In this document: positions 1 through 5,348 of the stretch, in pieces
Layout of the letters: each line of letters opens with the position of its first letter
How positions within the stretch are numbered: the stretch's first letter is position 1
From: Campylobacterota bacterium
GTDB taxonomy: Bacteria; Campylobacterota; Campylobacteria; Campylobacterales; Sulfurovaceae
DNA length: 6,075 bases
Assembly (NCBI GenBank): GCA_003646525.1
Contig: QMKU01000089.1
Location: forward strand, 1-6,075
Direction: 5' to 3'
The notes under the pieces: generated by a model
The model's database searches: none
What the model was told of the DNA's origin: nothing
What the model saw: only the letters and a program-made list of their open reading frames with translations
Made by a program: the position numbers and the translations under genes

Positions 1-200
1 AAGATCAGTTCGAACAGAAAATCCTCACCGTATTAGAAGAGAGAAATGGTAGCATCGCTATGACAAGTAAAAGTGATGCAGATGAGATCGTCAAGATTTT
101 CGCTATGAGCAAGAAGAGTTTTAAACGAGCACTAAACAGTCTAAAGGAAAAAAAGGTCATTGATCTCAATGAAAATGGTATGTCAATGAAAAGTGTGTAG
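1..200 (+). CDS. CvfB-like S1 / winged-helix RNA-binding protein, C-terminal fragment
   Basis: This is the 3' end of a gene entering from the left edge. It is read in the frame beginning at base 3 and stops with TAG at 198-200, leaving about 65 residues. The visible peptide includes GSIAMTSKSDADEIVKIF, then a stretch with MSKKSFKRALNSL, then KKVIDLNENGM. That pattern (small polar turn, 'S-x-x-EI', 'F-x-MSKKxFKxAL', 'I-x-L-x-x-xG') is how the C-terminal winged-helix domain of the CvfB/YitL family ends. Proteins of this family carry S1 OB-folds followed by this helix-turn-helix and bind RNA; Staphylococcus CvfB is the studied example. The S1 domains lie outside the window, so the assignment rests on the tail alone. 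The stop is directly followed, in the same frame, by the ATG of the EEP gene, so the two are probably co-transcribed and translationally coupled. Confidence 0.72.
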   Translation, partial: DQFEQKILTVLEERNGSIAMTSKSDADEIVKIFAMSKKSFKRALNSLKEKKVIDLNENGMSMKSV

Positions 201-1757
201 ATGATACGGCTGCTTCTATGCTCTCTTTTTCCCTGTTTTCTCTTGGCTATTGAGTTTAAAGTTGCTAGTTACAATGTAGAAAATCTTTTCGATGCCTTGA
301 AGAATGGTACAGAGTATAAAGATTATATCCCTGGAAAACATAACTGGTCGAAGCGTATGGTTGATATCAAGCTAACGAATATCTCAGAAGTTCTATGTGA
401 TATGAATGCAGATATCGTCGCACTTCAGGAGATAGAAAATGAAGGCGTATTGATACAGTTGCAAAAACGCCTCAAGAGAGTAGGGTGCGCTTATCCTTAT
501 CGTAGTATTGTTCGAAAGAAAAAGACCACGATCCGTGTAGCTATTCTTTCTCGATTTGCCATTGTTGACGAGAGAGAAATTCAGGTGAACTACTCAAAGA
601 GAGATCGTAATATTTTGGAAACAACAGTCGAGATAGATGGGCAAACTCTGACACTCTTTGCAAATCACTGGAAAGCTAAATCTCGATCAGGTTATGAGAG
701 TCGCAGGGTGAACTATGCCCGAGCATTGATGAAGAGAATCGATAAGCTTCCCAAGAATAGAGAGTATCTCATCGTGGGTGATCTCAATGCCCATTATGAT
801 GAATATCGTGTGTTGAGCAAACGGCTGAACGATACGAAGGGCAAAACAGGGATTAACCATATTCTCAAAACGATCAAGGGAGAAGATCTCGTCACCGAAG
901 AGCTTATCCAGAGAGATAGAGAGGGGCGACACTTTAACCTCTGGCTAGAGTTGGCACCTGCCAAGCGTTGGAGTCACAAATACTATGGACATCGTGGGTC
1001 GATCGATCATATTTTGATCCCACAGACTCTCGTTGACAGGAGAGGGATTGATTATGTGAACAACTCATTTGGAGTCTTTCGTGCTCCTTACCTTTTCACA
1101 CGAGAGGGGTGGATCAACGGCTGGGTCTATAGCGGAAGCAAACACAAAGGCAAGGGCTACTCTGATCATTTGCCAATCTATGCAAGTTTCAGCACGGCAC
1201 CCTACCTAGCAGAAAAGGTCAAAAAAGCACAGTTGCAAAAGATCGAATATCTCTATCAAGTCGAACAATTGAGTCATCCCGTCAAATTGGAGAATTGTAT
1301 TGTGATAATGAAGCGTGGAAGCAATGCAATCATCAAGCAATCACCTAAAGGGAAAGCGATCTATATCTACGCGGCAGCAGCAGGGCTAGAGGAGGGGCAG
1401 AGATATGATTTGACCGTGAGTGAAATCGCAACTTATAATGGGCTCAAAGAGATCATGCGTATTGAGCAGGTCAAAAAGCTAGGGAGTAGTACCCTAGAAC
1501 CGTACTATATGCAACCCGAAGAGCTAGATAGTCAAGATCCACTGCTTCAAAATCAGGTTTTTGTCAATTTAATAGGAGTTTATCATAACAATTATTTTGA
1601 GACAGGTGATGAGCGAATACCGATCTATTTCAAAAAAAAGCGAAATAGACCGGCAAATGGAAGCAAACTCAAGATATTTTATGCTCATCTGGGATATTAT
1701 CGCAAAGCCCAACTGATTGTTTATGATCGGAAGGATTTTCAGGAAATGGAGAAATAA
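201..1757 (+). CDS. exported endonuclease/exonuclease/phosphatase (EEP) family protein
   Basis: A 518-residue protein. Residues 1-16 form a hydrophobic leader (MIRLLLCSLFPCFLLA) that looks like a Sec signal peptide, so a periplasmic or extracellular location is likely. The EEP (DNase I-like) fold follows at about 19-331 with its metal and catalytic motifs in order: SYNVENLFD (N25), ALQEIEN (E77), NHWKAKS (H156), GDLNAHYD (D194, N196), SIDHILI (D269, H270) and SDHLPI (D322, H323). All key residues appear intact, so a Mg-dependent phosphodiesterase or nuclease is expected; the substrate cannot be read from sequence. Residues about 345-518 form a separate beta-rich region, possibly an OB-like domain as in larger exported nucleases of this superfamily; that is inference. 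No clear Shine-Dalgarno precedes the ATG. The in-frame TAG at 198-200 rules out an earlier start, so reinitiation after the CvfB-like gene is plausible. Confidence 0.88.
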   Translation: MIRLLLCSLFPCFLLAIEFKVASYNVENLFDALKNGTEYKDYIPGKHNWSKRMVDIKLTNISEVLCDMNADIVALQEIENEGVLIQLQKRLKRVGCAYPYRSIVRKKKTTIRVAILSRFAIVDEREIQVNYSKRDRNILETTVEIDGQTLTLFANHWKAKSRSGYESRRVNYARALMKRIDKLPKNREYLIVGDLNAHYDEYRVLSKRLNDTKGKTGINHILKTIKGEDLVTEELIQRDREGRHFNLWLELAPAKRWSHKYYGHRGSIDHILIPQTLVDRRGIDYVNNSFGVFRAPYLFTREGWINGWVYSGSKHKGKGYSDHLPIYASFSTAPYLAEKVKKAQLQKIEYLYQVEQLSHPVKLENCIVIMKRGSNAIIKQSPKGKAIYIYAAAAGLEEGQRYDLTVSEIATYNGLKEIMRIEQVKKLGSSTLEPYYMQPEELDSQDPLLQNQVFVNLIGVYHNNYFETGDERIPIYFKKKRNRPANGSKLKIFYAHLGYYRKAQLIVYDRKDFQEMEK

Positions 1758-2191
1758 TGGCATACTATAATTGGATTTTGGCTTTTCATGTGATGAGTTT
1801 TATGAGTTGGATGGCGATGCTCTTCTATCAACCAAGGCTCTATGTCTATCATCGAGAGCATGCAGATAAAGCGGATTTTGTTGAGGTAGTGAAGATACAA
1901 GAGTATAAGCTCTATAAATATATCGGCTTGCCTGCGATGTGGGCAACGATCATCACAGGTATTTGGATGATTATTCTTATACCAGGTTTGCTTGAGGGCA
2001 GTATGTGGCTTAGTATCAAGCTTATTTTTGCTGCTCTGATGATCGTCTATAGTTTTTCGCTTGAGTGGTTTCGGCTCAAGCTAGCAGATGATCCTCATTA
2101 TAAAAGTGGAAAGTTTTTCAGATTTTACAATGAAGTCCCTACGCTTTTAATGATAGTTATTGTAATTATGGTTGTGATTAAACCGTTTTAA
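1757..2191 (+). CDS. hemJ: HemJ, protoporphyrinogen IX oxidase (UPF0093 family)
   Basis: A 144-residue integral membrane protein of the usual length for HemJ. The family oxidises protoporphyrinogen IX to protoporphyrin IX, the penultimate step of haem synthesis, in bacteria that lack HemG and HemY; studied members bind haem b. Family signatures visible are FHVMSFMSWMAMLFYQPRL with H11 near the start of helix 1, the YVYHREH segment after it, KLYKYIGLPA at 51-60, the GSMWLSIKLIF stretch with K89, and the terminal SGKFFRFYNEVPTL followed by a last helix ending VVIKPF. Four transmembrane helices are apparent, at about 5-25, 56-77, 85-104 and 127-142. The ATG overlaps the TAA of the EEP gene (TAATG) and is preceded by a purine-rich ribosome site (AGGAAATGGAGAA, 1745-1757 region), so it is translated as part of the same operon. 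No haem gene neighbours are visible. Confidence 0.93.
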   Translation: MAYYNWILAFHVMSFMSWMAMLFYQPRLYVYHREHADKADFVEVVKIQEYKLYKYIGLPAMWATIITGIWMIILIPGLLEGSMWLSIKLIFAALMIVYSFSLEWFRLKLADDPHYKSGKFFRFYNEVPTLLMIVIVIMVVIKPF

Positions 2192-2216
2192 TATACTATT
2201 GTAGAGATATTTAAGC

Positions 2217-2244
2217 TTTAGAAAGCATTGTATTGTGTTATAAT
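2217..2244 (+). promoter_or_regulatory. sigma-70 type promoter for the DUF2231 gene
   Basis: A perfect -10 hexamer TATAAT lies at 2239-2244 and is extended by TG at 2236-2237 (TGTTATAAT). A weak -35 candidate, TTTAGA at 2217-2222, sits 16 bases upstream. Transcription would begin near 2251 and leave a leader of about 50 bases before the ATG at 2302. The promoter lies just past the hemJ stop, so the DUF2231 gene can be expressed separately from the upstream cluster. Confidence 0.75.
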
Positions 2245-2291
2245 CAGGTATACACAATTAAGGGTAGCCTAAGTACTACACTTAAAAATTT

Positions 2292-2304
2292 AGGAGTGAA
2301 AATG
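2292..2304 (+). promoter_or_regulatory. ribosome binding site that sets the DUF2231 start
   Basis: AGGAG at 2292-2296 sits five bases before the ATG at 2302. An in-frame TTG at 2233 would add 23 residues, but it overlaps the -10 region of the promoter and lies upstream of the predicted transcription start, so it is not used. Confidence 0.85.
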
Positions 2305-3372
2305 GAATTACCACAAATTACAATACCACAGGTTGTCATTGATATGATACCGATGGATCAGGTACCGGCTATTGTGCACCCACCACTGGTGCATTTCGCT
2401 ATCGTTCTACCTATCATGATCGTTCTTCTCGAACTAGTGAATATCATCGTCAAATCAGGAGAAACTCCTGAAAAGCCCAAAGGAGGAGGCGTAAGCACAC
2501 TTTCATTTCTTTTGATTTTGGCTATGGTTGTGATCTTTGCTGCAGCCTTTGTCTCTGGTTCAGTAGATGGAAAAGCAGCTTGGGATGGACTTGGCGCTGA
2601 GGGTCAAGCTGAACTCAAAGAGCACAAACTGATAGGAACCTATCTAGTTTATGGTTCTCTGGTACTGTTTGTCTTTAAATTGATATCATTTGCAGGAGCA
2701 AAGTCGAGAGTCCTATTCTTGCTTTTGGCAATAGCTTTTACAGCTGGAACGCTCAAGCAAGGCAAAGATGGCGGTGAATTGGTTTATGTATATGGTGCCA
2801 ATATTGCCAAAGTTGAAGTACTTGATGGCAAAGTTTCTGATCTTGAGGATGAGTTGGATAGCTGCAAGAGTGATGCAGAAGCCAAAACACCTGCTGCTCC
2901 TGCTATAGAAGATAGCGTCGCCAAAGAAGAGGCTACCACACTAGCAGATCCCGAAGCGACCACCGGTGAGCCTGCAGCAAAAGCTCAGGTAGAAGAGAGA
3001 GTATCCAAGGATGCATTTGAAGCAAAAGAAGCCGCTAAGAGTTTCAAAACAGAAGATGTAGCTGACGAGGCAAAAGAAGCAACGGTCGAGCAAGTCAAGA
3101 CGATAGAAACTGAAGCCAAAGCACCTGAAGCACCTGCTGCTCCTGCTATGGAAGATAGCGTCGCCAAAGAAGAGGCTACCGCAATAGCAGATCCCGAAGC
3201 GACCACTGGTGAGCCTGCAGCAAAAGCTCAGGTAGAAGAGAGAGTATCTAGCGATGCATCTGAAGCAAAAGAAGCCGCTAAGAGTTTCAAAGCGGAAGAT
3301 GTAGCTGATGAAGCAAAAGAAGCAACAGCCGAACAAGTCAATACGATAGAAGCTGAAGCAAATTCACACTAA
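2302..3372 (+). CDS. DUF2231 membrane protein with duplicated Ala/Glu/Lys-rich tail
   Basis: A 356-residue protein from the ATG at 2302. Residues about 20-170 match the DUF2231 pattern: VHPPLVHFAIVLPI (H26, H31) in the first helix, an EHKLIGTYLV segment (H108) opening a later helix, and the family-typical GGELVYVYGANI at 158-168. Four membrane helices are apparent, at about 27-50, 65-87, 110-130 and 136-152. DUF2231 proteins are inner-membrane proteins of unsettled function, often found near redox or haem genes, and the conserved histidines could bind haem or metal (inference). A short coiled-coil-like stretch follows (VEVLDGKVSDLEDELDSCK). From residue 197 the protein is a charged, low-complexity tail made of two near-identical copies of an 81-residue unit rich in AKEA and EEAT motifs, with a look reminiscent of LEA-type or apolipoprotein-like amphipathic sequence. 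The tail should lie in one soluble compartment; which side is unknown. Confidence 0.85.
   Translation: MELPQITIPQVVIDMIPMDQVPAIVHPPLVHFAIVLPIMIVLLELVNIIVKSGETPEKPKGGGVSTLSFLLILAMVVIFAAAFVSGSVDGKAAWDGLGAEGQAELKEHKLIGTYLVYGSLVLFVFKLISFAGAKSRVLFLLLAIAFTAGTLKQGKDGGELVYVYGANIAKVEVLDGKVSDLEDELDSCKSDAEAKTPAAPAIEDSVAKEEATTLADPEATTGEPAAKAQVEERVSKDAFEAKEAAKSFKTEDVADEAKEATVEQVKTIETEAKAPEAPAAPAMEDSVAKEEATAIADPEATTGEPAAKAQVEERVSSDASEAKEAAKSFKAEDVADEAKEATAEQVNTIEAEANSH
2890..3369 (+). repeat. in-frame tandem duplication, 243-bp unit, two copies
   Basis: Copy 1 runs 2890-3132 and copy 2 starts at 3133, exactly 243 bases (81 codons) later, continuing to the end of the gene with its last few codons diverged. 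By direct alignment I count about 18 base differences over roughly 228 comparable bases, with no indels. About seven of these are synonymous. Both copies start with codons for PAAPA and share DPEATTGEPAAKAQVEERVS and EAKEAAKSFK. The unit length keeps the reading frame, so copy number could change without breaking the protein. Confidence 0.95.
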
Positions 3373-3378
3373 AACTCT

Positions 3379-3413
3379 CGAAGGGGGTAGCATTATCTCC
3401 TTCGCTTGGTTTT
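3379..3413 (+). terminator. Rho-independent terminator after the DUF2231 gene
   Basis: CGAAGGGG (3379-3386) pairs with CTCCTTCG (3397-3404), giving eight base pairs with one G-U and a 10-base loop. It is followed by the T-rich run TTGGTTTTA (3406-3414 region). It starts seven bases after the stop codon. The T-tract is interrupted by GG, so efficiency may be moderate. Confidence 0.65.
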
Positions 3414-3512
3414 ATATACTATTTTTAAAAAATATCTTTCAATCAAGACACCTCCTCCTCAAATATACAAAATTTATTTTTAAATATAACTTAATTAAAT
3501 TTTAGTTATGAT

Positions 3513-3536
3513 TATACTCTGAAATATACAAAGGAA
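3513..3536 (+). promoter_or_regulatory. promoter and ribosome site for the CZB gene
   Basis: TATACT at 3513-3518 is a good -10 hexamer, in a very AT-rich stretch (3460-3515) with no convincing -35, as is common for Campylobacterota sigma-70 promoters. AAGGAA at 3531-3536 is the ribosome site, five bases before the ATG at 3542. The leader would be under 20 bases. An 11-bp direct repeat AAATATACAAA occurs at 3461-3471 and 3522-3532, the second copy overlapping this site; in such AT-rich DNA it may be chance. Confidence 0.6.
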
Positions 3537-3541
3537 TTTAA

Positions 3542-4003
3542 ATGGATAAAAATATTGCATTAGAACAACTGCGTACTGCTAAGGCTGCACATATCAGTTG
3601 GGTTCAAAAAGCTAAACTTCTCATAGCTGGACTTGAGATAGATAAGAATTCTATTCCTGTTAATTCGACAGAGTGTAAATTTGGTCAATGGTTTTACAGT
3701 GATGCCCAGAAGCTTAATGCTCTGAGAAACAATAATTTCGAATGTATGGCAACAATAGAAGAGTTGCATTTTAAATTACATGATGTATATCTGAAGATTT
3801 TTAAGTTGTACTACTCAGTAGAAAAACAAGGTTTTCTTGCAAAACTCTTTGGTAAAAAGCAAATAACCACAGAAGAGACAAAAGAGCAGGCAGGAGAGTA
3901 TTATACGGAAATGGAAGCGATATCTAAAAAGCTTATAGTCGAAATAAATCGTCTTGAGAGACGCGTCATTGCTATCCCCAAAGAGGAGATAGAGGAGCTG
4001 TAG
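3542..4003 (+). CDS. free-standing CZB (chemoreceptor zinc-binding) domain protein
   Basis: A 153-residue soluble protein with no signal peptide or membrane segment. The CZB pattern is complete: AHISW near the N-terminus (H17, W20), ECKFGQWFYSD (C45, G48, W50) and the paired histidines in ELHFKLHDVY (H76, H80). These are the three His and one Cys zinc ligands described for this domain in chemoreceptors such as TlpD and in the diguanylate cyclase DgcZ, where zinc occupancy or oxidation of the Cys changes signalling. After about residue 95, a short linker with LAKLFGKK leads to a helical, coiled-coil-like tail (about 108-153). No methyl-accepting or GGDEF domain is attached, so it would have to act through a partner protein (inference). 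It has its own promoter and is followed 50 bases later by a TTG-started gene on the same strand. Confidence 0.85.
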   Translation: MDKNIALEQLRTAKAAHISWVQKAKLLIAGLEIDKNSIPVNSTECKFGQWFYSDAQKLNALRNNNFECMATIEELHFKLHDVYLKIFKLYYSVEKQGFLAKLFGKKQITTEETKEQAGEYYTEMEAISKKLIVEINRLERRVIAIPKEEIEEL

Positions 4004-4041
4004 TTTTTCTTTTATGTGTGATTGGTCAGTGTTGTGAGGAC

Positions 4042-4056
4042 AAGGGTTAGTCATTG
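4042..4056 (+). promoter_or_regulatory. ribosome binding site supporting a TTG start
   Basis: AAGGG at 4042-4046 lies seven bases before TTG at 4054-4056, and the codons that follow encode a lysine-bearing N-terminus and a membrane helix. No in-frame ATG near this point would keep that helix, so TTG is the best start. Confidence 0.6.
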
Positions 4057-4749
4057 CTAGATAAATTAATAAAACTTCTTAAAATAGTTATTGTGAGTAT
4101 CATTATTAGTGTTATGTTATTTGGGATTTATAGTAAAGAATATCTTACTCAGGCAATACCAATTTATCTACAATATTTAGAACAGAAACAGAAATGGCAA
4201 GAGGTAAATACGAAAATGTATGTTTATATTTCTTATCGAACTCTTTACCCTCCTGCTGTTTTATTATTTGTTTCACAAGGAAATATCACAAGATATAAAA
4301 TATATGAAACAGATTTTAAATTGTCTAGTATTGCAAGTGAACATCAAACAGATAAATATCTTGAAAGAACACAAACTTCAATAAATATAGATAATTTATT
4401 CATTGAAATAAATCACCTCATTTTACAAAAACTATGGGATACAATACCTTTTCGTTCTAGATCAAAAAGTAATGATTATCGTATAGAAATTATTTACAAT
4501 AAAGAGTATGGTTACCCTATGATGATTTCTACTATTTATAATGAAAAATCTAAAAGCTTATATGATAATCTTTGGGCTATCGGTTCAACACAACTTAAGT
4601 TACTTCCCAAAAATACAAAATATACCAATAGTAGACTTAAAGAATTACTTGATTTGTATAGTAATAAAAGCAATATTTATCCCAAGGGGAAAGTTATAGA
4701 AGAGGTTGGTGGTGATATGATTAAAGGGAAAATTTTTCAGGAAGAGTAG
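4054..4749 (+). CDS. membrane-anchored protein of unknown function, DUF6174-like pattern
   Basis: A 231-residue protein from a TTG start. Residues 1-7 carry lysines, and 8-25 form one hydrophobic helix (LLKIVIVSIIISVMLFGIY), so it is probably anchored in the inner membrane with its bulk outside the cytoplasm. I do not recognise it firmly. The order of features recalls DUF6174 proteins: KW followed by a 'Y-x-Y' strand (MYVYISY, 55-61), a PPA turn, a 'V-x-x-G' strand (VSQGNITRY), then a segment like 'TI-x-x-LF-x-x-I' (TSINIDNLFIEIN, 108-120), an 'IEI-x-Y' strand and an EYGYP motif (RIEIIYNKEYGYPMMI). The DNA is clearly AT-richer than the left cluster: positions 4381-4440 have 12 G/C in 60, against 31 in 60 at 901-960. 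That suggests recent acquisition or weak selection. It may share the CZB gene's transcript. Confidence 0.7.
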   Translation: MLDKLIKLLKIVIVSIIISVMLFGIYSKEYLTQAIPIYLQYLEQKQKWQEVNTKMYVYISYRTLYPPAVLLFVSQGNITRYKIYETDFKLSSIASEHQTDKYLERTQTSINIDNLFIEINHLILQKLWDTIPFRSRSKSNDYRIEIIYNKEYGYPMMISTIYNEKSKSLYDNLWAIGSTQLKLLPKNTKYTNSRLKELLDLYSNKSNIYPKGKVIEEVGGDMIKGKIFQEE

Positions 4750-4758
4750 GTATGTTTA

Positions 4759-4851
4759 ATGGCAAGTAGCTGGTCAGCTACGATAAATATCACATTGAAC
4801 AACAATAAAAGCCACTCTTATGTTGATAGTTTAAAGATTGATGAAATTTGA
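4759..4851 (+). CDS. possible 30-residue ORF or gene remnant
   Basis: An ATG at 4759 opens a 30-codon frame beginning MASSWSATINIT and ending at TGA 4849-4851. A weak purine site (GTAGGT, around 4746-4751) lies upstream, and the frame starts nine bases after the preceding stop. The start, with its alternating hydrophobic and polar residues, reads like the first strands of a real beta-rich protein rather than random sequence, so it may be the remnant of a longer gene cut off before the repeat zone. The evidence is thin. Confidence 0.2.
   Translation: MASSWSATINITLNNNKSHSYVDSLKIDEI
4766..4781. repeat. short perfect palindrome
   Basis: GTAGCT (4766-4771) and AGCTAC (4776-4781) flank GGTC. The hairpin has no T-tract, so it is not a standard terminator. 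It sits inside the small possible ORF, just after the DUF6174-like gene. Confidence 0.5.
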
Positions 4852-4889
4852 CATCTACTGCTGTCTCTTTGCATTCATACCTTTTTGCT

Positions 4890-5048
4890 GGCTCCCACGG
4901 TCTGAGACTGTGAAAGAACTGGAGATTTCTTGATTTTGGAGCTTGGACTTTAGTCCAAGAGTCCCATGAAATGGGACATTTTTTACGGGACTGAAGTTCC
5001 TACTCCTAGAAAAATGAGGTTCTTCCACAATCTCTCTCCGTGGTAGCC
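4890..5048. repeat. REP/BIME-like inverted pair (two REP-like palindromes head to head)
   Basis: Two copies of one sequence face each other. Outer arms 4890-4919 and 5019-5048 are complementary at 24 of 30 positions. Further in, each copy has GGAG, three spacer bases and a palindrome. On the plus strand this is GGAG at 4938-4941 with CTTGGACTTTAGTCCAAG at 4942-4959. On the minus strand it is GGAG (plus 5003-5006), then GTAG, then GGAACTTCAGTCCC (plus 4987-5000). A GTAG/GGAG tetranucleotide before an imperfect palindrome is the known signature of REP sequences moved by REP-associated tyrosine transposases (RAYTs). An inverted REP pair corresponds to a BIME. No transposase gene is in the window. 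Together with 5125-5334 this explains most of the gene-free stretch. Confidence 0.7.
4961..4984 (+). terminator. Rho-independent terminator-like hairpin in the centre of the BIME
   Basis: GTCCCAT (4961-4967) and ATGGGAC (4971-4977) form a perfect seven-pair stem around GAA, followed by ATTTTTT (4978-4984). It is the best plus-strand terminator after the CZB and DUF6174-like genes, though over 200 bases beyond the last stop. Neighbouring palindromes could compete with or reinforce it. Confidence 0.6.
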
Positions 5049-5124
5049 TTATACATACTAGAATAACATTTACAAAACAGACACTACAAGTATATAAAGT
5101 GTGAGTATGAATTCCCACGCAGGA

Positions 5125-5334
5125 GCGAAATGCCAATAAAATAAGGAATTTAGGCGATTATTAGGGGTCTGGTGATTTGTGATGCGTGAAGCGTAGCGAA
5201 TGCATCATGAATCACCTGACCTCGGCTAAGCAAGGTAACGATTCAACCGAGGTAAAGTGTCGAAAATCCACCCACTTCATGAGTTGATTTTACAACACAT
5301 GACCCCTAGCGTGCTTATTTCATTGGCATTGCGC
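5125..5334. repeat. cloverleaf-forming inverted-repeat element (candidate MITE or structured RNA)
   Basis: The ends, 5125-5145 and 5314-5334, are inverted repeats matching at 19 of 21 positions. Inside them TAGGGGTC (5162-5169) pairs perfectly with GACCCCTA (5301-5308). That stem encloses three hairpins that fill the interior with only one to three unpaired bases between them. Arm 1 is 5171-5216: 17 consecutive pairs, three of them G-U on the plus strand, with a 12-base loop. Arm 2 is 5219-5253: ACCTCGG with CCGAGGT and a 21-base loop. Arm 3 is 5257-5298: GTGT with ACAC, then G-C and AAAATC with GATTTT, interrupted by one mismatch and one bulge. The G-U pairs in arm 1 favour the plus strand if it acts as RNA. 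No ORF of note lies inside. I do not recognise the family. Confidence 0.65.
5172..5213. repeat. degenerate heptanucleotide repeat in cloverleaf arm 1
   Basis: The 5' side of arm 1 reads as consecutive seven-base units GTGATTT, GTGATGC, GTGAAGC and GTAGCGA (5172-5199). The 3' side continues with ATGCATC and ATGAATC (5200-5213). The hairpin may therefore have grown from, or drifted out of, a period-7 tandem repeat. Confidence 0.5.
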
Positions 5335-5348
5335 AGGATCGGTAGGAA

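Larger units (their letters stand above)
5118..5338. repeat. short direct repeats flanking the cloverleaf element (possible target-site duplication)
   Basis: AGGA at 5121-5124 directly precedes the left inverted end, and AGGA at 5335-5338 directly follows the right one. The match extends leftward to CGCAGGA at 5118-5124 and 5332-5338, although the first three bases of the right copy belong to the inverted repeat. A short duplication at this position is what a transposed element would leave, but four bases can also match by chance. Confidence 0.4.

Noticed and set aside
687..932. 81-codon minus-strand frame inside the EEP gene
   Set aside because: It is antisense to a conserved catalytic region, with no ribosome site or family resemblance.
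2233..2301. Upstream TTG start for the DUF2231 protein
   Set aside because: It overlaps the -10 element and precedes the predicted transcription start. The ATG at 2302 has a strong AGGAG at the right distance.
2941..3336. 131- and 73-codon minus-strand frames opposite the DUF2231 tail
   Set aside because: They are antisense shadows of the GCA/GAA-rich duplicated coding sequence, and their internal repetition simply mirrors it.
4961..5000. Riboswitch aptamer
   Set aside because: The hairpins lie downstream of plus-strand genes and are not a leader of any gene. The REP signature explains them better.
4855..5136. 93-codon open frame on the minus strand
   Set aside because: It runs through both arms of the inverted REP pair, has no recognisable domain and a composition typical of translated repeats.
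5125..5334. Integron attC site or tRNA-like gene
   Set aside because: There is a cloverleaf shape, but no GTTRRRY/RYYYAAC core pair, no integron integrase, and no anticodon arm, T-loop or CCA geometry of a tRNA.
4750..5348. CRISPR array
   Set aside because: The repeats are inverted and few; there are no regularly spaced identical direct repeats with spacers.
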